This document shows positions 1 through 8,959 of a DNA stretch of 64,000 nt, piece by piece (the stretch's first letter is position 1; every line of letters begins with the position of its first letter). The stretch comes from Paenibacillus sp. LHD-38. GTDB taxonomy: Bacteria > Bacillota > Bacilli > Paenibacillales > Paenibacillaceae. The DNA lies in assembly GCF_031157315.1 (NCBI RefSeq), contig NZ_JAVIFU010000006.1, positions 1 to 64,000 of the forward strand. The letters are read 5' to 3'. The translations under genes were made by a program, and so were the position numbers. Below the pieces are notes generated by a model. That model had not been told where the DNA came from and made no database searches. It worked only from the letters and a program-made list of their open reading frames with translations.

Positions 1-393
1 CTTTGTCCGGCGTCTTTGCTTGGCTTGTTTGAGTCCCTTAGCTAACAGGATGCGTCTCACACTGGAGTTGCTTAGTTCCAAGGCTTCGTGCTCTTGAAGC
101 AACTCTGCAAAGTGACAGCAGTTACTGCCGTGATACTTCGATTTGTATAACGCTACTGCTAGATCTTTCGTCTCTTCACTTAATGCGTGTACCGGTTTCC
201 TTCCCCGATTTTTGTGGGCGATGCCCTGTGCTCCTTCTGCTTTATATTTGTTCTTTAGCCGGATGATTTGCCGGAGGGAAATCCCCAGCGCAATAGCTCC
301 TTCGTTGTTTGTCATATGTCCATCGATGATTTTCCCCACCACAAGTACCTTCTTCATTTCTTCTCTGCTCAATGTAATTGTCTCCTGTCCCAT
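1..393 (-). CDS. ISNCY-family-like transposase, N-terminal part (cut by window edge)
   Basis: The reverse strand from an ATG at 393 is open to the window edge (131 codons). The N-terminal region reads as a helix-turn-helix (residues about 13-50, with the segment GISLRQIIRLKNKYK), followed by a basic linker (NRGRKPVH) and a second DNA-binding region (SSVRRILL). This matches my memory of ISNCY/IS1202-type transposases, whose DDE integrase core would follow outside the window. Upstream, TGACATTATC-CAGAA occurs twice (about 396-411 and 423-438), as expected for terminal transposase-binding repeats. Whether the copy is intact cannot be seen here. Confidence 0.7.
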   Translation of the reverse strand, partial: MGQETITLSREEMKKVLVVGKIIDGHMTNNEGAIALGISLRQIIRLKNKYKAEGAQGIAHKNRGRKPVHALSEETKDLAVALYKSKYHGSNCCHFAELLQEHEALELSNSSVRRILLAKGLKQAKQRRRTK

Positions 394-395
394 AG

Positions 396-440
396 TGACA
401 TTATCTCAGAACAGTTATGGGATGACATTATCACAGAAGA
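396..440. repeat. Probable IS terminal repeats
   Basis: Two direct copies of TGACATTATCnCAGAA, spaced about 27 bp apart, lie directly upstream of the transposase start. They probably mark one end of the insertion sequence; the outer end is near 440. Confidence 0.45.
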
Positions 441-503
441 ACAACAGGAAAAGAAGTTAGCCATTGACTTTTAGTATGAGAAACATTATCATTAAAACGT
501 CAA

Positions 504-518
504 TGATAATCGTTATCA
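504..518. promoter_or_regulatory. Fur box
   Basis: TGATAATCGTTATCA is a 7-1-7 inverted repeat matching the Bacillus Fur consensus (TGATAATnATTATCA) at all but the central positions. It lies about 80 bp before an iron-siderophore-type ATPase gene, so iron repression of that gene is the natural reading. Confidence 0.8.
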
Positions 519-597
519 ATTTTCGTTTGTTAAACGGAATAAAAATACTTAATCAGAAGGTGTCTGCCCCTGGCAGCGGAAGGAGCGTGCATGTCCA

Positions 598-1455
598 ATG
601 ATTCGTCTAACGACTTCGAGTCTTGACATTGCTTATGATGATCGTCTTATCGTCCAAAACTTAAACATTGCTATATCTCAAGGGAAAATTACGGCGCTTG
701 TAGGAGCGAACGGCTCTGGTAAATCAACTATTTTGAAAACGATGGCCCGTATTATGAATCCTTCCCAAGGCAGCGTGCTTCTGGACGGCAAATCCATTCA
801 TAAGCAATCAACGAAGGAAGTTGCGAAGCAGCTGGCCATTTTGCCGCAAAATCCAACGGCTCCGGACGGACTGACGGTAGCTGAGCTCGTATCCTACGGC
901 CGGTTTCCTTATCAGAAGGGCTTCGGATCGATGAGCAAAGACGACCGCAGTATCGTACAATGGGCAATCGAAGCGACAGGCATGACTGATTTTGCGGATC
1001 GTCCTGTTGATCATCTTTCCGGCGGACAACGCCAGCGTGCGTGGATTGCAATGGCGCTTGCGCAGGAAACGGATATTCTGTTCCTTGACGAGCCTACGAC
1101 CTTCCTTGATATGGCCCATCAGCTGGAAGTTCTCCATTTGCTTCAAAAGCTTAACGCAAGCAATAACCGCACCGTAGTGATGGTTGTGCATGATTTAAAT
1201 CACGCAACGCGCTACGCTCATCATATGATCGCCATTAAAACAGGTGTCGTTGTTGGCGAAGGTACACCAGCTGAAGTTATGACACCGGATATCATGCGTG
1301 AAGTATTTAATATCGAAGCAGATATCGTTCCTGACCCGCGTACGGGGGTTCCGCTTTGCTTGCCTTACGCGCTTGCTGGCCAGCCAGCTGCGGATAAGGT
1401 AACGATGAACAGCCGTGCGGCGCAAGAGAAGCTTTTAGCTGCTGCAGGAGCATAA
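598..1455 (+). CDS. Iron-siderophore ABC transporter ATP-binding protein (FecE/FhuC type)
   Basis: 285-aa ATPase subunit of a ferric-siderophore/cobalamin importer, acting on the inner membrane face with an FecCD-type permease not present here. Walker A is GANGSGKST (about residues 36-44), the signature is LSGGQRQR (about 140-147), Walker B is ILFLDEPT followed by the D-loop FLDMAH, and the H-loop is VVHDLNH. Length is typical of the family. A Fur box lies upstream. The AGGAG at 581-585 is 12 nt from this ATG but only 5 nt from an out-of-frame ATG at 591 that opens just 11 codons. A strong terminator follows, so the gene is transcribed alone. This orphan-ATPase arrangement (YusV-like) can serve several permeases. 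Confidence 0.9.
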   Translation: MIRLTTSSLDIAYDDRLIVQNLNIAISQGKITALVGANGSGKSTILKTMARIMNPSQGSVLLDGKSIHKQSTKEVAKQLAILPQNPTAPDGLTVAELVSYGRFPYQKGFGSMSKDDRSIVQWAIEATGMTDFADRPVDHLSGGQRQRAWIAMALAQETDILFLDEPTTFLDMAHQLEVLHLLQKLNASNNRTVVMVVHDLNHATRYAHHMIAIKTGVVVGEGTPAEVMTPDIMREVFNIEADIVPDPRTGVPLCLPYALAGQPAADKVTMNSRAAQEKLLAAAGA

Positions 1456-1470
1456 TTCCATTGGAATCCC

Positions 1471-1518
1471 AAAAGAGACGGTCTAAAAGGTTACATACCT
1501 TTTAGTCCGTCTCTTTTT
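1471..1518 (+). terminator. Rho-independent terminator
   Basis: Long near-perfect stem (AAAGAGACGG.CTAAAAGG paired with CCTTTTAG.CCGTCTCTTT) followed by a T run, just after the ABC ATPase stop. Confidence 0.9.
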
Positions 1519-1987
1519 TCATGCAGCAGGCATACGCATCGAGAAATGTTCAAAAAACAGCTGACCATATCTATCCTGACCGTTAGCAACGGAGGTTCAT
1601 TTTACATTTAACGTCATATGCAGCTTAACCAGCGATTGCAGACGAAGCTAAACAGGTGTCATCCCGATCTGCCCATATTCGATATTATTATGTTTTTCTC
1701 CAGAACAACATCCGCTAATCTATAGTTGTTCCTCTGCAGGAATGTCCGGTTCAAGTGTCATAAAGGAGCACGATTTACATAAGCTTAATTAGAAAGATCA
1801 GTTATCATTTCGTGTAAATTCCCGCGTCATTATTGGATTTTTCGACTCGGCGGCACTATTAATTTAAGGTTTTCGAAAATAATTTAAAACTTTTTCATAA
1901 AAACAGTTGCTTTTTGTTTTCAGGGGTGATATATTATTACTTGTCGCCGCGATGATAAACATCACGAACGGCTGACACAAGTAACAT
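1519..1987. other. Intergenic region with no gene; tRNA promoter zone at its end
   Basis: No convincing reading frame with a ribosome binding site. The last part is AT-rich and contains TTGCTT and TATATT-like hexamers around 1908-1940, plausible as the promoter of the tRNA cluster but not a strong consensus. Confidence 0.4.
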
Positions 1988-2062
1988 GCGGAAGTGGCTC
2001 AGCGGTAGAGCATCGCCTTGCCAAGGCGAGGGTCGCGGGTTCGATTCCCGTCTTCCGCTCCA
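1988..2062 (+). tRNA. tRNA-Gly (anticodon GCC)
   Basis: Complete cloverleaf: acceptor GCGGAAG/CTTCCGC, anticodon arm CGCCT-TGCCAAG-GCG with GCC in the loop, T arm CGGGTTCGATTCCCG, and encoded CCA end. First of four tRNAs in one cluster. Confidence 0.95.
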
Positions 2063-2068
2063 TAACAT

Positions 2069-2145
2069 GTGCCCTTAGCTCAGCTGGATAGAGCGTTTGA
2101 CTACGAATCAAAAGGCCAGGAGTTCGAATCTCTTAGGGCACGCCA
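2069..2145 (+). tRNA. tRNA-Arg (anticodon ACG)
   Basis: Acceptor GTGCCCT pairs with AGGGCAC; anticodon loop CTACGAA reads ACG (wobble A34 would be edited to inosine by TadA); encoded CCA. Confidence 0.95.
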
Positions 2146-2179
2146 TTATCCAATCATTAGATGCACTTTATTTACACCT

Positions 2180-2256
2180 CGGGACGTAGCTCAGCTTGGT
2201 AGAGCACCTGGTTTGGGACCAGGGGGTCGCATGTTCAAATCGTGTCGTCCCGACCA
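2180..2256 (+). tRNA. tRNA-Pro (anticodon TGG)
   Basis: Acceptor CGGGACG pairs with CGTCCCG; anticodon stem CCTGG/CCAGG with loop TTTGGGA; encoded CCA. Confidence 0.95.
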
Positions 2257-2271
2257 TATTTCATTTTTTTT

Positions 2272-2345
2272 GCGGGTGTAGTTCAATGGTAGAACTTTAG
2301 CCTTCCAAGCTAATAGCGTGGGTTCGATTCCCATCACCCGCTCCA
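2272..2345 (+). tRNA. tRNA-Gly (anticodon TCC)
   Basis: Acceptor GCGGGTG pairs with CACCCGC; anticodon stem TTAGC/GCTAA with loop CTTCCAA; encoded CCA. Last tRNA of the cluster. Confidence 0.95.
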
Positions 2346-2358
2346 ACTACAAACGACG

Positions 2359-2390
2359 AAGTCCTTGATCACTCAAGGGCTTTTTTTTTA
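2359..2390 (+). terminator. Rho-independent terminator of the tRNA cluster
   Basis: AGTCCTTGA-TCAC-TCAAGGGCT stem-loop followed by nine T residues, directly after the last tRNA. Confidence 0.9.
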
Positions 2391-2463
2391 TTATAGAACA
2401 GATAGTCGCTTGCGTTCAATATATCCAATGGGGAGTCATCTGATCGCCAATTGCTGAGCTTCT

Positions 2464-2505
2464 AAACAGTGGAAGCACCCGTAAGGCGCGGCTTCTCTGT
2501 TTTTG
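2464..2505 (+). terminator. Stem-loop in the ppc leader (possible terminator or attenuator)
   Basis: AAACAG.GGAAGC pairs with GCTTC.CTGTTT and is followed by T residues. It stands about 170 bp before ppc, so it is either a second terminator for upstream read-through or part of a ppc leader. Confidence 0.45.
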
Positions 2506-2672
2506 CTTGGATTGGCTTCAGGGCTTCAACCCTGTAGGTTTTTGTAGTATGATAGTAGAAGTCAAAAAACGTTCATGTTGTACATGCAAGCTTCCGAAGC
2601 GTTATTACGCTTCAAAAAACAAGTAAATGCTTACGGAGCGATCTTGCTTCGCAAAAATTTAGGAGGAACAGT

Positions 2673-5477
2673 ATGTCGGATCAATCTGCATCAACTTTGA
2701 CGACAAATCGGCAGCAGGCTAACAATTTGCTGCGACGCGATGTCCGGTTTTTAGGAAACATTCTCGGCGAAGTTCTCGTTCATCAAGGCGGCCGTGAGCT
2801 GCTTGATATCGTGGAACGGATTCGTGAGCAAAGTAAAGCGCTTCGCGCTGAATTTGTACCGGAAATATTTGATCAATTCAAGGAAAACGTATCTTCCCTT
2901 AGCCCGGAAATACGTCATCAAGTAATTAGGGCGTTTGCTATTTATTTCCAGCTCGTCAATATTGCTGAGCAGAACCACCGGATTAGACGGAAACGCGATT
3001 ATGAGGTTTCTGCAGGCGAAACGGTACAACGCGGCTCCATTGAGAGCGCCGTTCAAGATTTGAAAGAACGTGGGATTGCGATCGATGACGTTCAGGATAT
3101 TTTGAGCAATATTTCGCTTGAGCTTGTTATGACTGCGCATCCGACCGAGGCAACTCGTCGCGCGGTGCTTGATATTCATAAACGGATTGCTGTTGATGTG
3201 ATGGAGCTGGACAACCCTACATTAACCTATCGCGAACGCGAGAAGCTGCGTGAGAAGCTCATGAATGAGGTTCTTATTTTGTGGCAGACAGACGAGCTTC
3301 GTGACCGCAAACCAACCGTTATCGATGAAGTTCGCAACGGCTTGTTCTATTTTGATGAAACGTTGTTCGAGGTGCTGCCAAGCGTATATGAAGAGCTTGA
3401 ACGCTGCCTCAGCAAATACTATCAAGACGAGAACTGGCATGTGCCTGATTACCTGCGCTTCGGCTCATGGATCGGCGGCGACCGCGATGGCAACCCATCC
3501 GTAACGGCGAAGGTCACTTGGGAGACGCTAACGCTGCACCGTCAGCTGGCGATTCGCAAGTATGAAGAAAAGCTTAATGAGCTGATGGATTTGCTCAGCT
3601 TCAGCACAAACCTGGTCGAGGTATCCGAGGAACTCGTGGAATCGATTCGTTCGGATCGCGAACATGTCGAGCTGAAATGCGTTGATCTATGGAGAAACAC
3701 GAAGGAGCCTTACCGGATTAAACTGGGCTTCATGCTTGAGAAGCTGGCTAATACGCGTGATGAATCTCTTAAGGGCTCGCCAATGCGTTATAACCACCCG
3801 GAAGAGATGCGTGAAGACCTGTTCGTTATTGACCGCAGCCTGCGCCATCACTTTGCTGATTATGTAGCGGATACGGCGTTAGCTAAGCTTATCCGTCAAG
3901 TAGAGCTGTTCGGGTTCCACCTTATGGCGCTAGACGTACGTCAGCACAGTCAAGAGCATGAGAATGCAATGTCTGAGATTTTGGCGAAAATGAACGTGGT
4001 CGCGGACTACGCTTCGCTTTCGGAAGAAGAGAAAACGGATCTGCTTCACCGCCTTCTGAATGATCCTCGACCGCTAACGTCGGGTCACTTGGATTACTCG
4101 GAGTCTACGCGTGAATGCTTGAACGTTTACCATACGATTTACCGGGCACAACAAGAATTTGGCGTCAATTGTATCTCGAGCTATCTGATCAGCATGACGG
4201 AAGCAGCGAGCGATATGCTTGAGGTTATGGTATTTGCGAAGGAAGTCGGCTTATTCCGCAAGGAAGCTGACGGTACTATCCGCTGCACGCTGCAATCGGT
4301 ACCGTTATTTGAGACGATCGACGATCTTCATGCGGCGCCAGAAATTATGAAAGAGCTGTTCGAGATGCCGGTTTACCGCCAAGCGGTTGCTGCTCGCGGC
4401 AATCTGCATGAGATTATGCTTGGTTATTCCGACAGCAACAAAGACGGTGGCGTGGTTACAGCGAACTGGGAGCTGCGCGTAGCGCTGAATGACATAACGG
4501 CTGCCGGTAAAGAGTACGATGTGAAGCTGAAGTTCTTCCACGGCCGCGGAGGCGCTCTTGGCCGCGGCGGAATGCCGCTTAACCGCAGCATTCTGGCGCA
4601 ACCGCCTCATACGATTGGCGGCGGCATCAAGATTACCGAGCAGGGCGAGGTTCTCTCCTCCCGTTATTCGATGCAAGGTATTGCATACCGCAGCTTGGAG
4701 CAAGCAACATGGGCGCTGATTACGGCTGCTCGACTGGCGAAATACCCTGAACAAGCACCGCAAGCGGAAGCGGAGTGGGATGAGATTGCACGTTCGATTT
4801 CCGAGACGGCGCTCGTGAAGTATCAGGATCTCATTTTCCGCGATCCGGATTTCTTGACTTACTTCAAGGAATCTACGCCGCTGCCTGAGGTTGGCGAGCT
4901 GAACATTGGCTCCCGTCCTTCCAAACGGAAAAACAGCGATCGTTTTGAGGATCTGCGCGCGATTCCTTGGGTGTTCGCTTGGACGCAAAGCCGTTACCTG
5001 CTGCCTGCATGGTATGCTGCCGGTACCGCATTGCATCAATACGCAGGCGAGGACGAAGCGAAGATGAACACGCTTCGTACGATGTACGAGAAATTTCCGT
5101 TCTTCCGCTCGTTGATCGATAACCTGCAAATGGCGTTAGCTAAAGCAGATTTGGTCATTGCGAAGGAATATGCAGATATGATTAAGGACCAAACGATCCG
5201 CGATCGTATTTTCGAGCAAATCGAACAAGAGTACAAGCTAACCTCTGAGCTTATTCTAAGCATCACGGGACAAACGGAAATTTTGGATAATGTTCCGGTT
5301 ATTCAAGAATCGATCCGTCTACGCAATCCGTACGTCGATCCGCTTAGCTACATGCAAGTGCAGCTTCTAACCGAGCTGCGTGCGCTTCGTGACAACGAAG
5401 AGGATGATCCGCAGCTGCTCCGCGAGGTGCTTCTGACGATCAACGGCATTGCGGCTGGCCTTCGGAATACAGGCTAA
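2673..5477 (+). CDS. ppc: Phosphoenolpyruvate carboxylase
   Basis: 934-aa enzyme converting PEP and bicarbonate to oxaloacetate, an anaplerotic step of the TCA cycle in the cytoplasm. Family hallmarks are visible: the catalytic His motif VMTAHPTEATRR (about residues 151-162), the glycine-rich loop FHGRGGALGRGG (about 627-638), the LGYSDSNKDGG segment and the C-terminal RNTG. Length is normal (about 880-970 aa). The start is fixed by AGGAGG 7 nt upstream. Monocistronic, with a terminator behind it. Confidence 0.98.
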   Translation: MSDQSASTLTTNRQQANNLLRRDVRFLGNILGEVLVHQGGRELLDIVERIREQSKALRAEFVPEIFDQFKENVSSLSPEIRHQVIRAFAIYFQLVNIAEQNHRIRRKRDYEVSAGETVQRGSIESAVQDLKERGIAIDDVQDILSNISLELVMTAHPTEATRRAVLDIHKRIAVDVMELDNPTLTYREREKLREKLMNEVLILWQTDELRDRKPTVIDEVRNGLFYFDETLFEVLPSVYEELERCLSKYYQDENWHVPDYLRFGSWIGGDRDGNPSVTAKVTWETLTLHRQLAIRKYEEKLNELMDLLSFSTNLVEVSEELVESIRSDREHVELKCVDLWRNTKEPYRIKLGFMLEKLANTRDESLKGSPMRYNHPEEMREDLFVIDRSLRHHFADYVADTALAKLIRQVELFGFHLMALDVRQHSQEHENAMSEILAKMNVVADYASLSEEEKTDLLHRLLNDPRPLTSGHLDYSESTRECLNVYHTIYRAQQEFGVNCISSYLISMTEAASDMLEVMVFAKEVGLFRKEADGTIRCTLQSVPLFETIDDLHAAPEIMKELFEMPVYRQAVAARGNLHEIMLGYSDSNKDGGVVTANWELRVALNDITAAGKEYDVKLKFFHGRGGALGRGGMPLNRSILAQPPHTIGGGIKITEQGEVLSSRYSMQGIAYRSLEQATWALITAARLAKYPEQAPQAEAEWDEIARSISETALVKYQDLIFRDPDFLTYFKESTPLPEVGELNIGSRPSKRKNSDRFEDLRAIPWVFAWTQSRYLLPAWYAAGTALHQYAGEDEAKMNTLRTMYEKFPFFRSLIDNLQMALAKADLVIAKEYADMIKDQTIRDRIFEQIEQEYKLTSELILSITGQTEILDNVPVIQESIRLRNPYVDPLSYMQVQLLTELRALRDNEEDDPQLLREVLLTINGIAAGLRNTG

Positions 5478-5524
5478 TCCATATCCATATCATCATTTGC
5501 TTAGGCGAATCATTGTAATTGAAG

Positions 5525-5560
5525 AAGCTGGTCATGGTGCAAACCATGGCTGGCTTTTTT
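5525..5560 (+). terminator. ppc terminator
   Basis: AGC.GGTCATGGT-GCAA-ACCATGGC.GGCT stem followed by TTTTTT. Confidence 0.85.
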
Positions 5561-5759
5561 GCGTTTGTTAGACAGGCAATCAAATGCAAGCAGAGCGAGA
5601 AAGGGAAAGGGATGCTGGTTTATCGAACCTTAAGGATAGCTGAAATCGGGTTTTATATTTTCTTATGTTCCTTTATGATCCGCTTAAGTTTCGTTTAAGG
5701 TACATCCTGCATGATAGGTACATAGCAAACAGACACCTACTTTGGGAAGGATGATAGAA

Positions 5760-6914
5760 ATGAACGAGGATAACAAACGGGCGGAACCGTCTAATAATAC
5801 TTATACAGAAACTCATACATCGAATATAGCAAACGAGACTCCTGCCGCTACTTATATTTATGAATCCAGCAAAACTACCCATGATCTAAGAGCTTCTTAT
5901 GAGAGAGAGCTTAATTTGCAGAATATTGAAAGAAAACCAGTAACGGATGGGAAAAAACGACCGAAACGTGCTGGAGGAAGCTCGGCAAAAACGATGCTTG
6001 CTTCGTTCTTGATTGGTGCGATGGTCATAGGCGGCTTTTCGTATATGGCAGATAAAAACAATCTATTCAGCGGAAATGGGCAGACGCTGCAAAACACCGG
6101 TTCAAGTGTTGAAGGTCAATCTGCTCAGGAGGATGCGGGTCTTTCTACGGCATCGCTAAGCACAAGCGACGATATCGCCTCCGTTTATGCCGCAGCAAGC
6201 CCTGCGGTAGTGAAAATTGAAAATTACTCGGAGCCTGCGCAATCCGCTTCCATGTTCGATGATCCGGGCTTCCGGCAGTTTTTTGGAGGCGGACAATCGG
6301 GAAGAGACGGACAGCAGCAGGAACAGCAGCAGGAACAGCAAGAGCAAGAGCAGAATAGTGCGGAGCTTCAGCTGACGGGCTCAGGAACAGGATTTTTCTT
6401 CGAGTCGGATGGCTACATTTTGACGAATGAGCATGTTATTGCAGACGCGAAGGAGGTTAAGGTTACGGTTCAAGGCTATGACGAGCCCCTGACTGCCAAG
6501 GTTCTCGGTTCGAGCTACGAGCTTGACCTAGCGGTGCTGAAGGTAGAGAGCCCGGATGGCAAAGAGTTCCCATCGCTTGAGCTTGGAAGCTCTGATGCCA
6601 CTCAAATTGGTGATTGGGTCATTGCAATCGGCAACCCGTACGGCTTTGATCAAACGCTGACCATGGGTGTGTTGAGTGCGAAAGAACGCCCAATTACCAT
6701 CGCGGATGAGCAAGGCGAACACGAATTCGAACATTTGCTGCAAACGGACGCCTCGATTAATCCAGGAAATTCCGGAGGGCCGCTCCTTAATGAAGCGGGT
6801 GAGGTGATCGGTATTAATACGGCGGTTAACTCTGAAGCACAAGGCATTGGCTTCGCAATTCCTACAACGACGATTTCGAAGGTGCTGGAGCAATTGAAGA
6901 CCAATACGCTATAA
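5760..6914 (+). CDS. HtrA/DegP-like membrane-anchored serine protease
   Basis: Trypsin-fold (S1C) protease for quality control of misfolded exported proteins. Order: charged, low-complexity cytoplasmic N-terminus; one membrane segment (about residues 80-98, MLASFLIGAMVIGGFSY); Gln-rich linker; protease domain. The catalytic triad is visible as His in LTNEHVI, Asp in YELDLAVLK and Ser in NPGNSGGP. The protein ends shortly after the protease domain, so the usual C-terminal PDZ domain is absent. The ATG at 5760 is chosen because GGGAAGG lies about 9 nt upstream; ATG 5751 is possible. It is alone between two terminators. Confidence 0.9.
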   Translation: MNEDNKRAEPSNNTYTETHTSNIANETPAATYIYESSKTTHDLRASYERELNLQNIERKPVTDGKKRPKRAGGSSAKTMLASFLIGAMVIGGFSYMADKNNLFSGNGQTLQNTGSSVEGQSAQEDAGLSTASLSTSDDIASVYAAASPAVVKIENYSEPAQSASMFDDPGFRQFFGGGQSGRDGQQQEQQQEQQEQEQNSAELQLTGSGTGFFFESDGYILTNEHVIADAKEVKVTVQGYDEPLTAKVLGSSYELDLAVLKVESPDGKEFPSLELGSSDATQIGDWVIAIGNPYGFDQTLTMGVLSAKERPITIADEQGEHEFEHLLQTDASINPGNSGGPLLNEAGEVIGINTAVNSEAQGIGFAIPTTTISKVLEQLKTNTL

Positions 6915-6936
6915 TGCACAAGGCATACGATAATGG

Positions 6937-6974
6937 AAAAGGTCTGGAAGCTAATTGGCTTCCCAGACCTTTTT
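6937..6974 (+). terminator. Terminator after the HtrA-like protease
   Basis: AAAAGGTCTGG-AAGC-TAATT-GGCTT-CCCAGACCTTTTT, a long stem with a T run. Confidence 0.9.
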
Positions 6975-7407
6975 GTTATTCCGCCCGGGATACTGGCCGA
7001 AGGTCGAACCGATAAACTAGCCTCAGGTCGATTGCCGACTTCGCGCCAAACCGATATAATTGGCAGAATGACGATTGATTAGCAATTGCAAAGTTAGAAA
7101 GGTTCTTTCTCAATTGTCTGCTTTAGTCTTGCTTTTTCAGTTCATGTGGATTACGATTTTCCTTGAATGGTAATGATTTGAATTCGGGCTGCGCGTCATT
7201 TTATTGCATAAAGGCCGCCATAAAATGCTCTTGTAATATGCGTTACGAATGATTTGGGTATATTAGGATGAATAAACTTGATATCGCAGGGGCGTATAGC
7301 GCCTATCCTCGGCGATTACATACAGATAGTTGTTACCTTAGGCAATAGGGTTGCCAAGCATATAGCAAGGTGATCGTCGAATGAACGGAAGGTTTGGAGG
7401 AGTTAAG
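6975..7407. other. Intergenic region, no gene seen
   Basis: About 430 bp between the protease terminator and sigW. No supported reading frame. I did not find a clear TGAAAC/CGTA autoregulatory ECF promoter directly in front of sigW. Confidence 0.4.
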
Positions 7408-7974
7408 GTGAATGTATTGGAAGCACGCCTGGCGAAGTTAGCGCTCAAAGGCGATCAGCAAGCATTTGCTGAGCTTGTAGACCTATATCAAGATAAGCTC
7501 TTTCATATGGCATATCGAATGTTAAACAGCCGCCAGGAGGCGGAGGATGTCGTTCAGGACACCTTCCTTCGCGTTTACAAGAACCTGGACCGGTATGATG
7601 ATACGTTGAAATTTTCGACATGGATTTACAGAATTGCGACGAATCTCTGCATTGACCGGCTGCGCAAACGCAAGCCGACCTACTCGCTTGACGCAGAATC
7701 GAACGATCACGAGGGCCTGGATGGCTATTCGATGATTCCAAGCGATAACCGGACGCCTGAATCAGAGCTTCTGCTGTCAGACACGCAGCGGATCATACAT
7801 GCGGCAATCGCTTCGCTGCCGCCGAAATACAAAAGCGTCATGACGCTCCGCTATATGCAGGATCTTTCCCTGCAGGAGATTGGCGATGTGCTGGACATGC
7901 CCGTGACAACGATAAAAACCCGAGTTCACCGCGGCAGGGAATTTCTTCGGAAGAAGCTGGAGCACAAATTATAG
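7408..7974 (+). CDS. sigW: ECF RNA polymerase sigma factor SigW
   Basis: 188-aa extracytoplasmic-function sigma factor that directs RNA polymerase to envelope-stress and antimicrobial-resistance promoters. Region 2 contains AEDVVQDTFLRVYKNLDRYD and the FSTWIYRIATNLCIDRLRK helix (-10 recognition). Region 4 contains the HTH LQEIGDVLDMPVTTIKTRVHRGR (-35 recognition). The GTG at 7408 is preferred over the upstream ATG at 7381: TGGAGGAG lies 6 nt before it and the length then fits SigW. It has its own terminator and is followed by the cognate anti-sigma gene. Confidence 0.92.
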   Translation: MNVLEARLAKLALKGDQQAFAELVDLYQDKLFHMAYRMLNSRQEAEDVVQDTFLRVYKNLDRYDDTLKFSTWIYRIATNLCIDRLRKRKPTYSLDAESNDHEGLDGYSMIPSDNRTPESELLLSDTQRIIHAAIASLPPKYKSVMTLRYMQDLSLQEIGDVLDMPVTTIKTRVHRGREFLRKKLEHKL

Positions 7975-8004
7975 GAATAATGAGAGTGAACTTGCATGTA
8001 ATCG

Positions 8005-8033
8005 GAAGCCATGTCCTCGACATAGGCTTCTTT
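8005..8033 (+). terminator. Stem-loop terminator after sigW
   Basis: GAAGCC.ATGTC-CTC-GACAT.GGCTTC followed by TTT; a shorter T run than usual, so termination may be partial. Confidence 0.65.
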
Positions 8034-8096
8034 CTGAGAGAATTGCGGGACGGATAACCGTATCATAATATTGGCTTGCCCGAATTCAAAAAAAAG

Positions 8097-8123
8097 TGAA
8101 ACATCCCTCTCGTCAGTAACGTA
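8097..8123 (+). promoter_or_regulatory. SigW-type ECF promoter in front of rsiW
   Basis: TGAAAC, 17 bp, then CGTA: a textbook SigW -35/-10 pair as known in Bacillus subtilis. It sits 60 bp before the anti-sigma gene and behind the sigW stem-loop, so SigW probably induces its own inhibitor. Confidence 0.75.
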
Positions 8124-8181
8124 TCCTAATAACGAGAAAAGAACTTAATGCGCGAGCAACTGAAAGAAAGGACTGGCTGCT

Positions 8182-8820
8182 ATGAATTGCAACGTCGCCA
8201 TCGTATGGATGCATGACTATTTAGACGGCGAGCTGCCGCGTGAAGATATCGTTACGTTAAAATCTCATTTGCTTTCCTGTCCGGCTTGTCGCAGTCGGTT
8301 TGAACAGCTCCAGAAGACGGACGCCGCGGCGTTCCAGACTTTAGAAGCGATTAAGCCAGCCGCGGATTATGACCGGAAGGCATCAGAGCAATTAACGCAG
8401 CGAATTATGCAGCAGCTGCCGAAGAAACAGAACAAGCAGCGGAACCGCGCCGTACGCTTCATTTACAGGTACCCGGGAGTTACTGCTGCTGCAGTGTTTG
8501 TACTCGTTATGCTGGGAAGCTTCTTCACCATGTGGGAAGAGGACACCAAGCTCATTATAGCAGGCGAGGATCTTCAGCAGGTCATTATAGAAGGCAATAC
8601 AGTCATTGTGCCGGAAGGTGCCCATCTAACGGGGAACCTGACCGTTGAGAACGGAGTGGCTGAAGTGAAAGGCGAGGTCGACGGTAACGTAACCGTCATC
8701 GACGGCTCCTTGAACTTAGCGTCCACCGGACATATCGCGGGTCAGAGCAGAACCATAGATCAAGCACTTGATTGGTTCTGGTACAAAGTGACACAAACTT
8801 TTGGCGGTAACGCTCGTTAA
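8182..8820 (+). CDS. rsiW: Membrane-bound anti-sigma factor RsiW
   Basis: 212-aa anti-sigma-W factor that holds SigW inactive at the membrane until intramembrane proteolysis. The N-terminal zinc-binding anti-sigma motif is visible (His in LKSHLLSC and the CPAC pair, about residues 30-39). One transmembrane helix follows (about residues 98-115, VTAAAVFVLVMLGSFF). The outer domain has repeats of the LTGNLTVENG/VDGNVTVIDG kind, a polymer-forming-like fold. It sits 207 bp behind sigW with a SigW-type promoter in the gap. Confidence 0.88.
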   Translation: MNCNVAIVWMHDYLDGELPREDIVTLKSHLLSCPACRSRFEQLQKTDAAAFQTLEAIKPAADYDRKASEQLTQRIMQQLPKKQNKQRNRAVRFIYRYPGVTAAAVFVLVMLGSFFTMWEEDTKLIIAGEDLQQVIIEGNTVIVPEGAHLTGNLTVENGVAEVKGEVDGNVTVIDGSLNLASTGHIAGQSRTIDQALDWFWYKVTQTFGGNAR

Positions 8821-8828
8821 TGCAAGCT

Positions 8829-8864
8829 GCCTCCCTCTTGCAGGGGGGCGTTTTATTTTTTTTT
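8829..8864 (+). terminator. rsiW terminator
   Basis: GCCTCCCT-CTTGC-AGGGGGGC stem followed by a long T run. Confidence 0.85.
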
Positions 8865-8959
8865 GAAAAAAAGGATTTCCAATCCCATATCTAGAAAATA
8901 ATAAAGTTGAAAACCGATAATAGACAATAATAAGGGGATCGGCTGTTGGGGGTTGGCAT

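Noticed and set aside
591-626. 11-codon peptide with the better-spaced ribosome binding site before the ABC ATPase
   Set aside because: Could be a leader peptide, but there is no attenuator-like structure and the ATPase start at 598 can still use the same site; too weak to call.
2069-2281. Open frame across tRNA-Arg and tRNA-Pro
   Set aside because: Lies entirely on two clear tRNA genes; protein-like ORFs over tRNAs are a common artefact.
4305-5129. Long open frame antisense to ppc (274 codons)
   Set aside because: It mirrors the codon structure of a fully recognisable PEP carboxylase, has no ribosome binding site and no recognisable domain; shadow frame.
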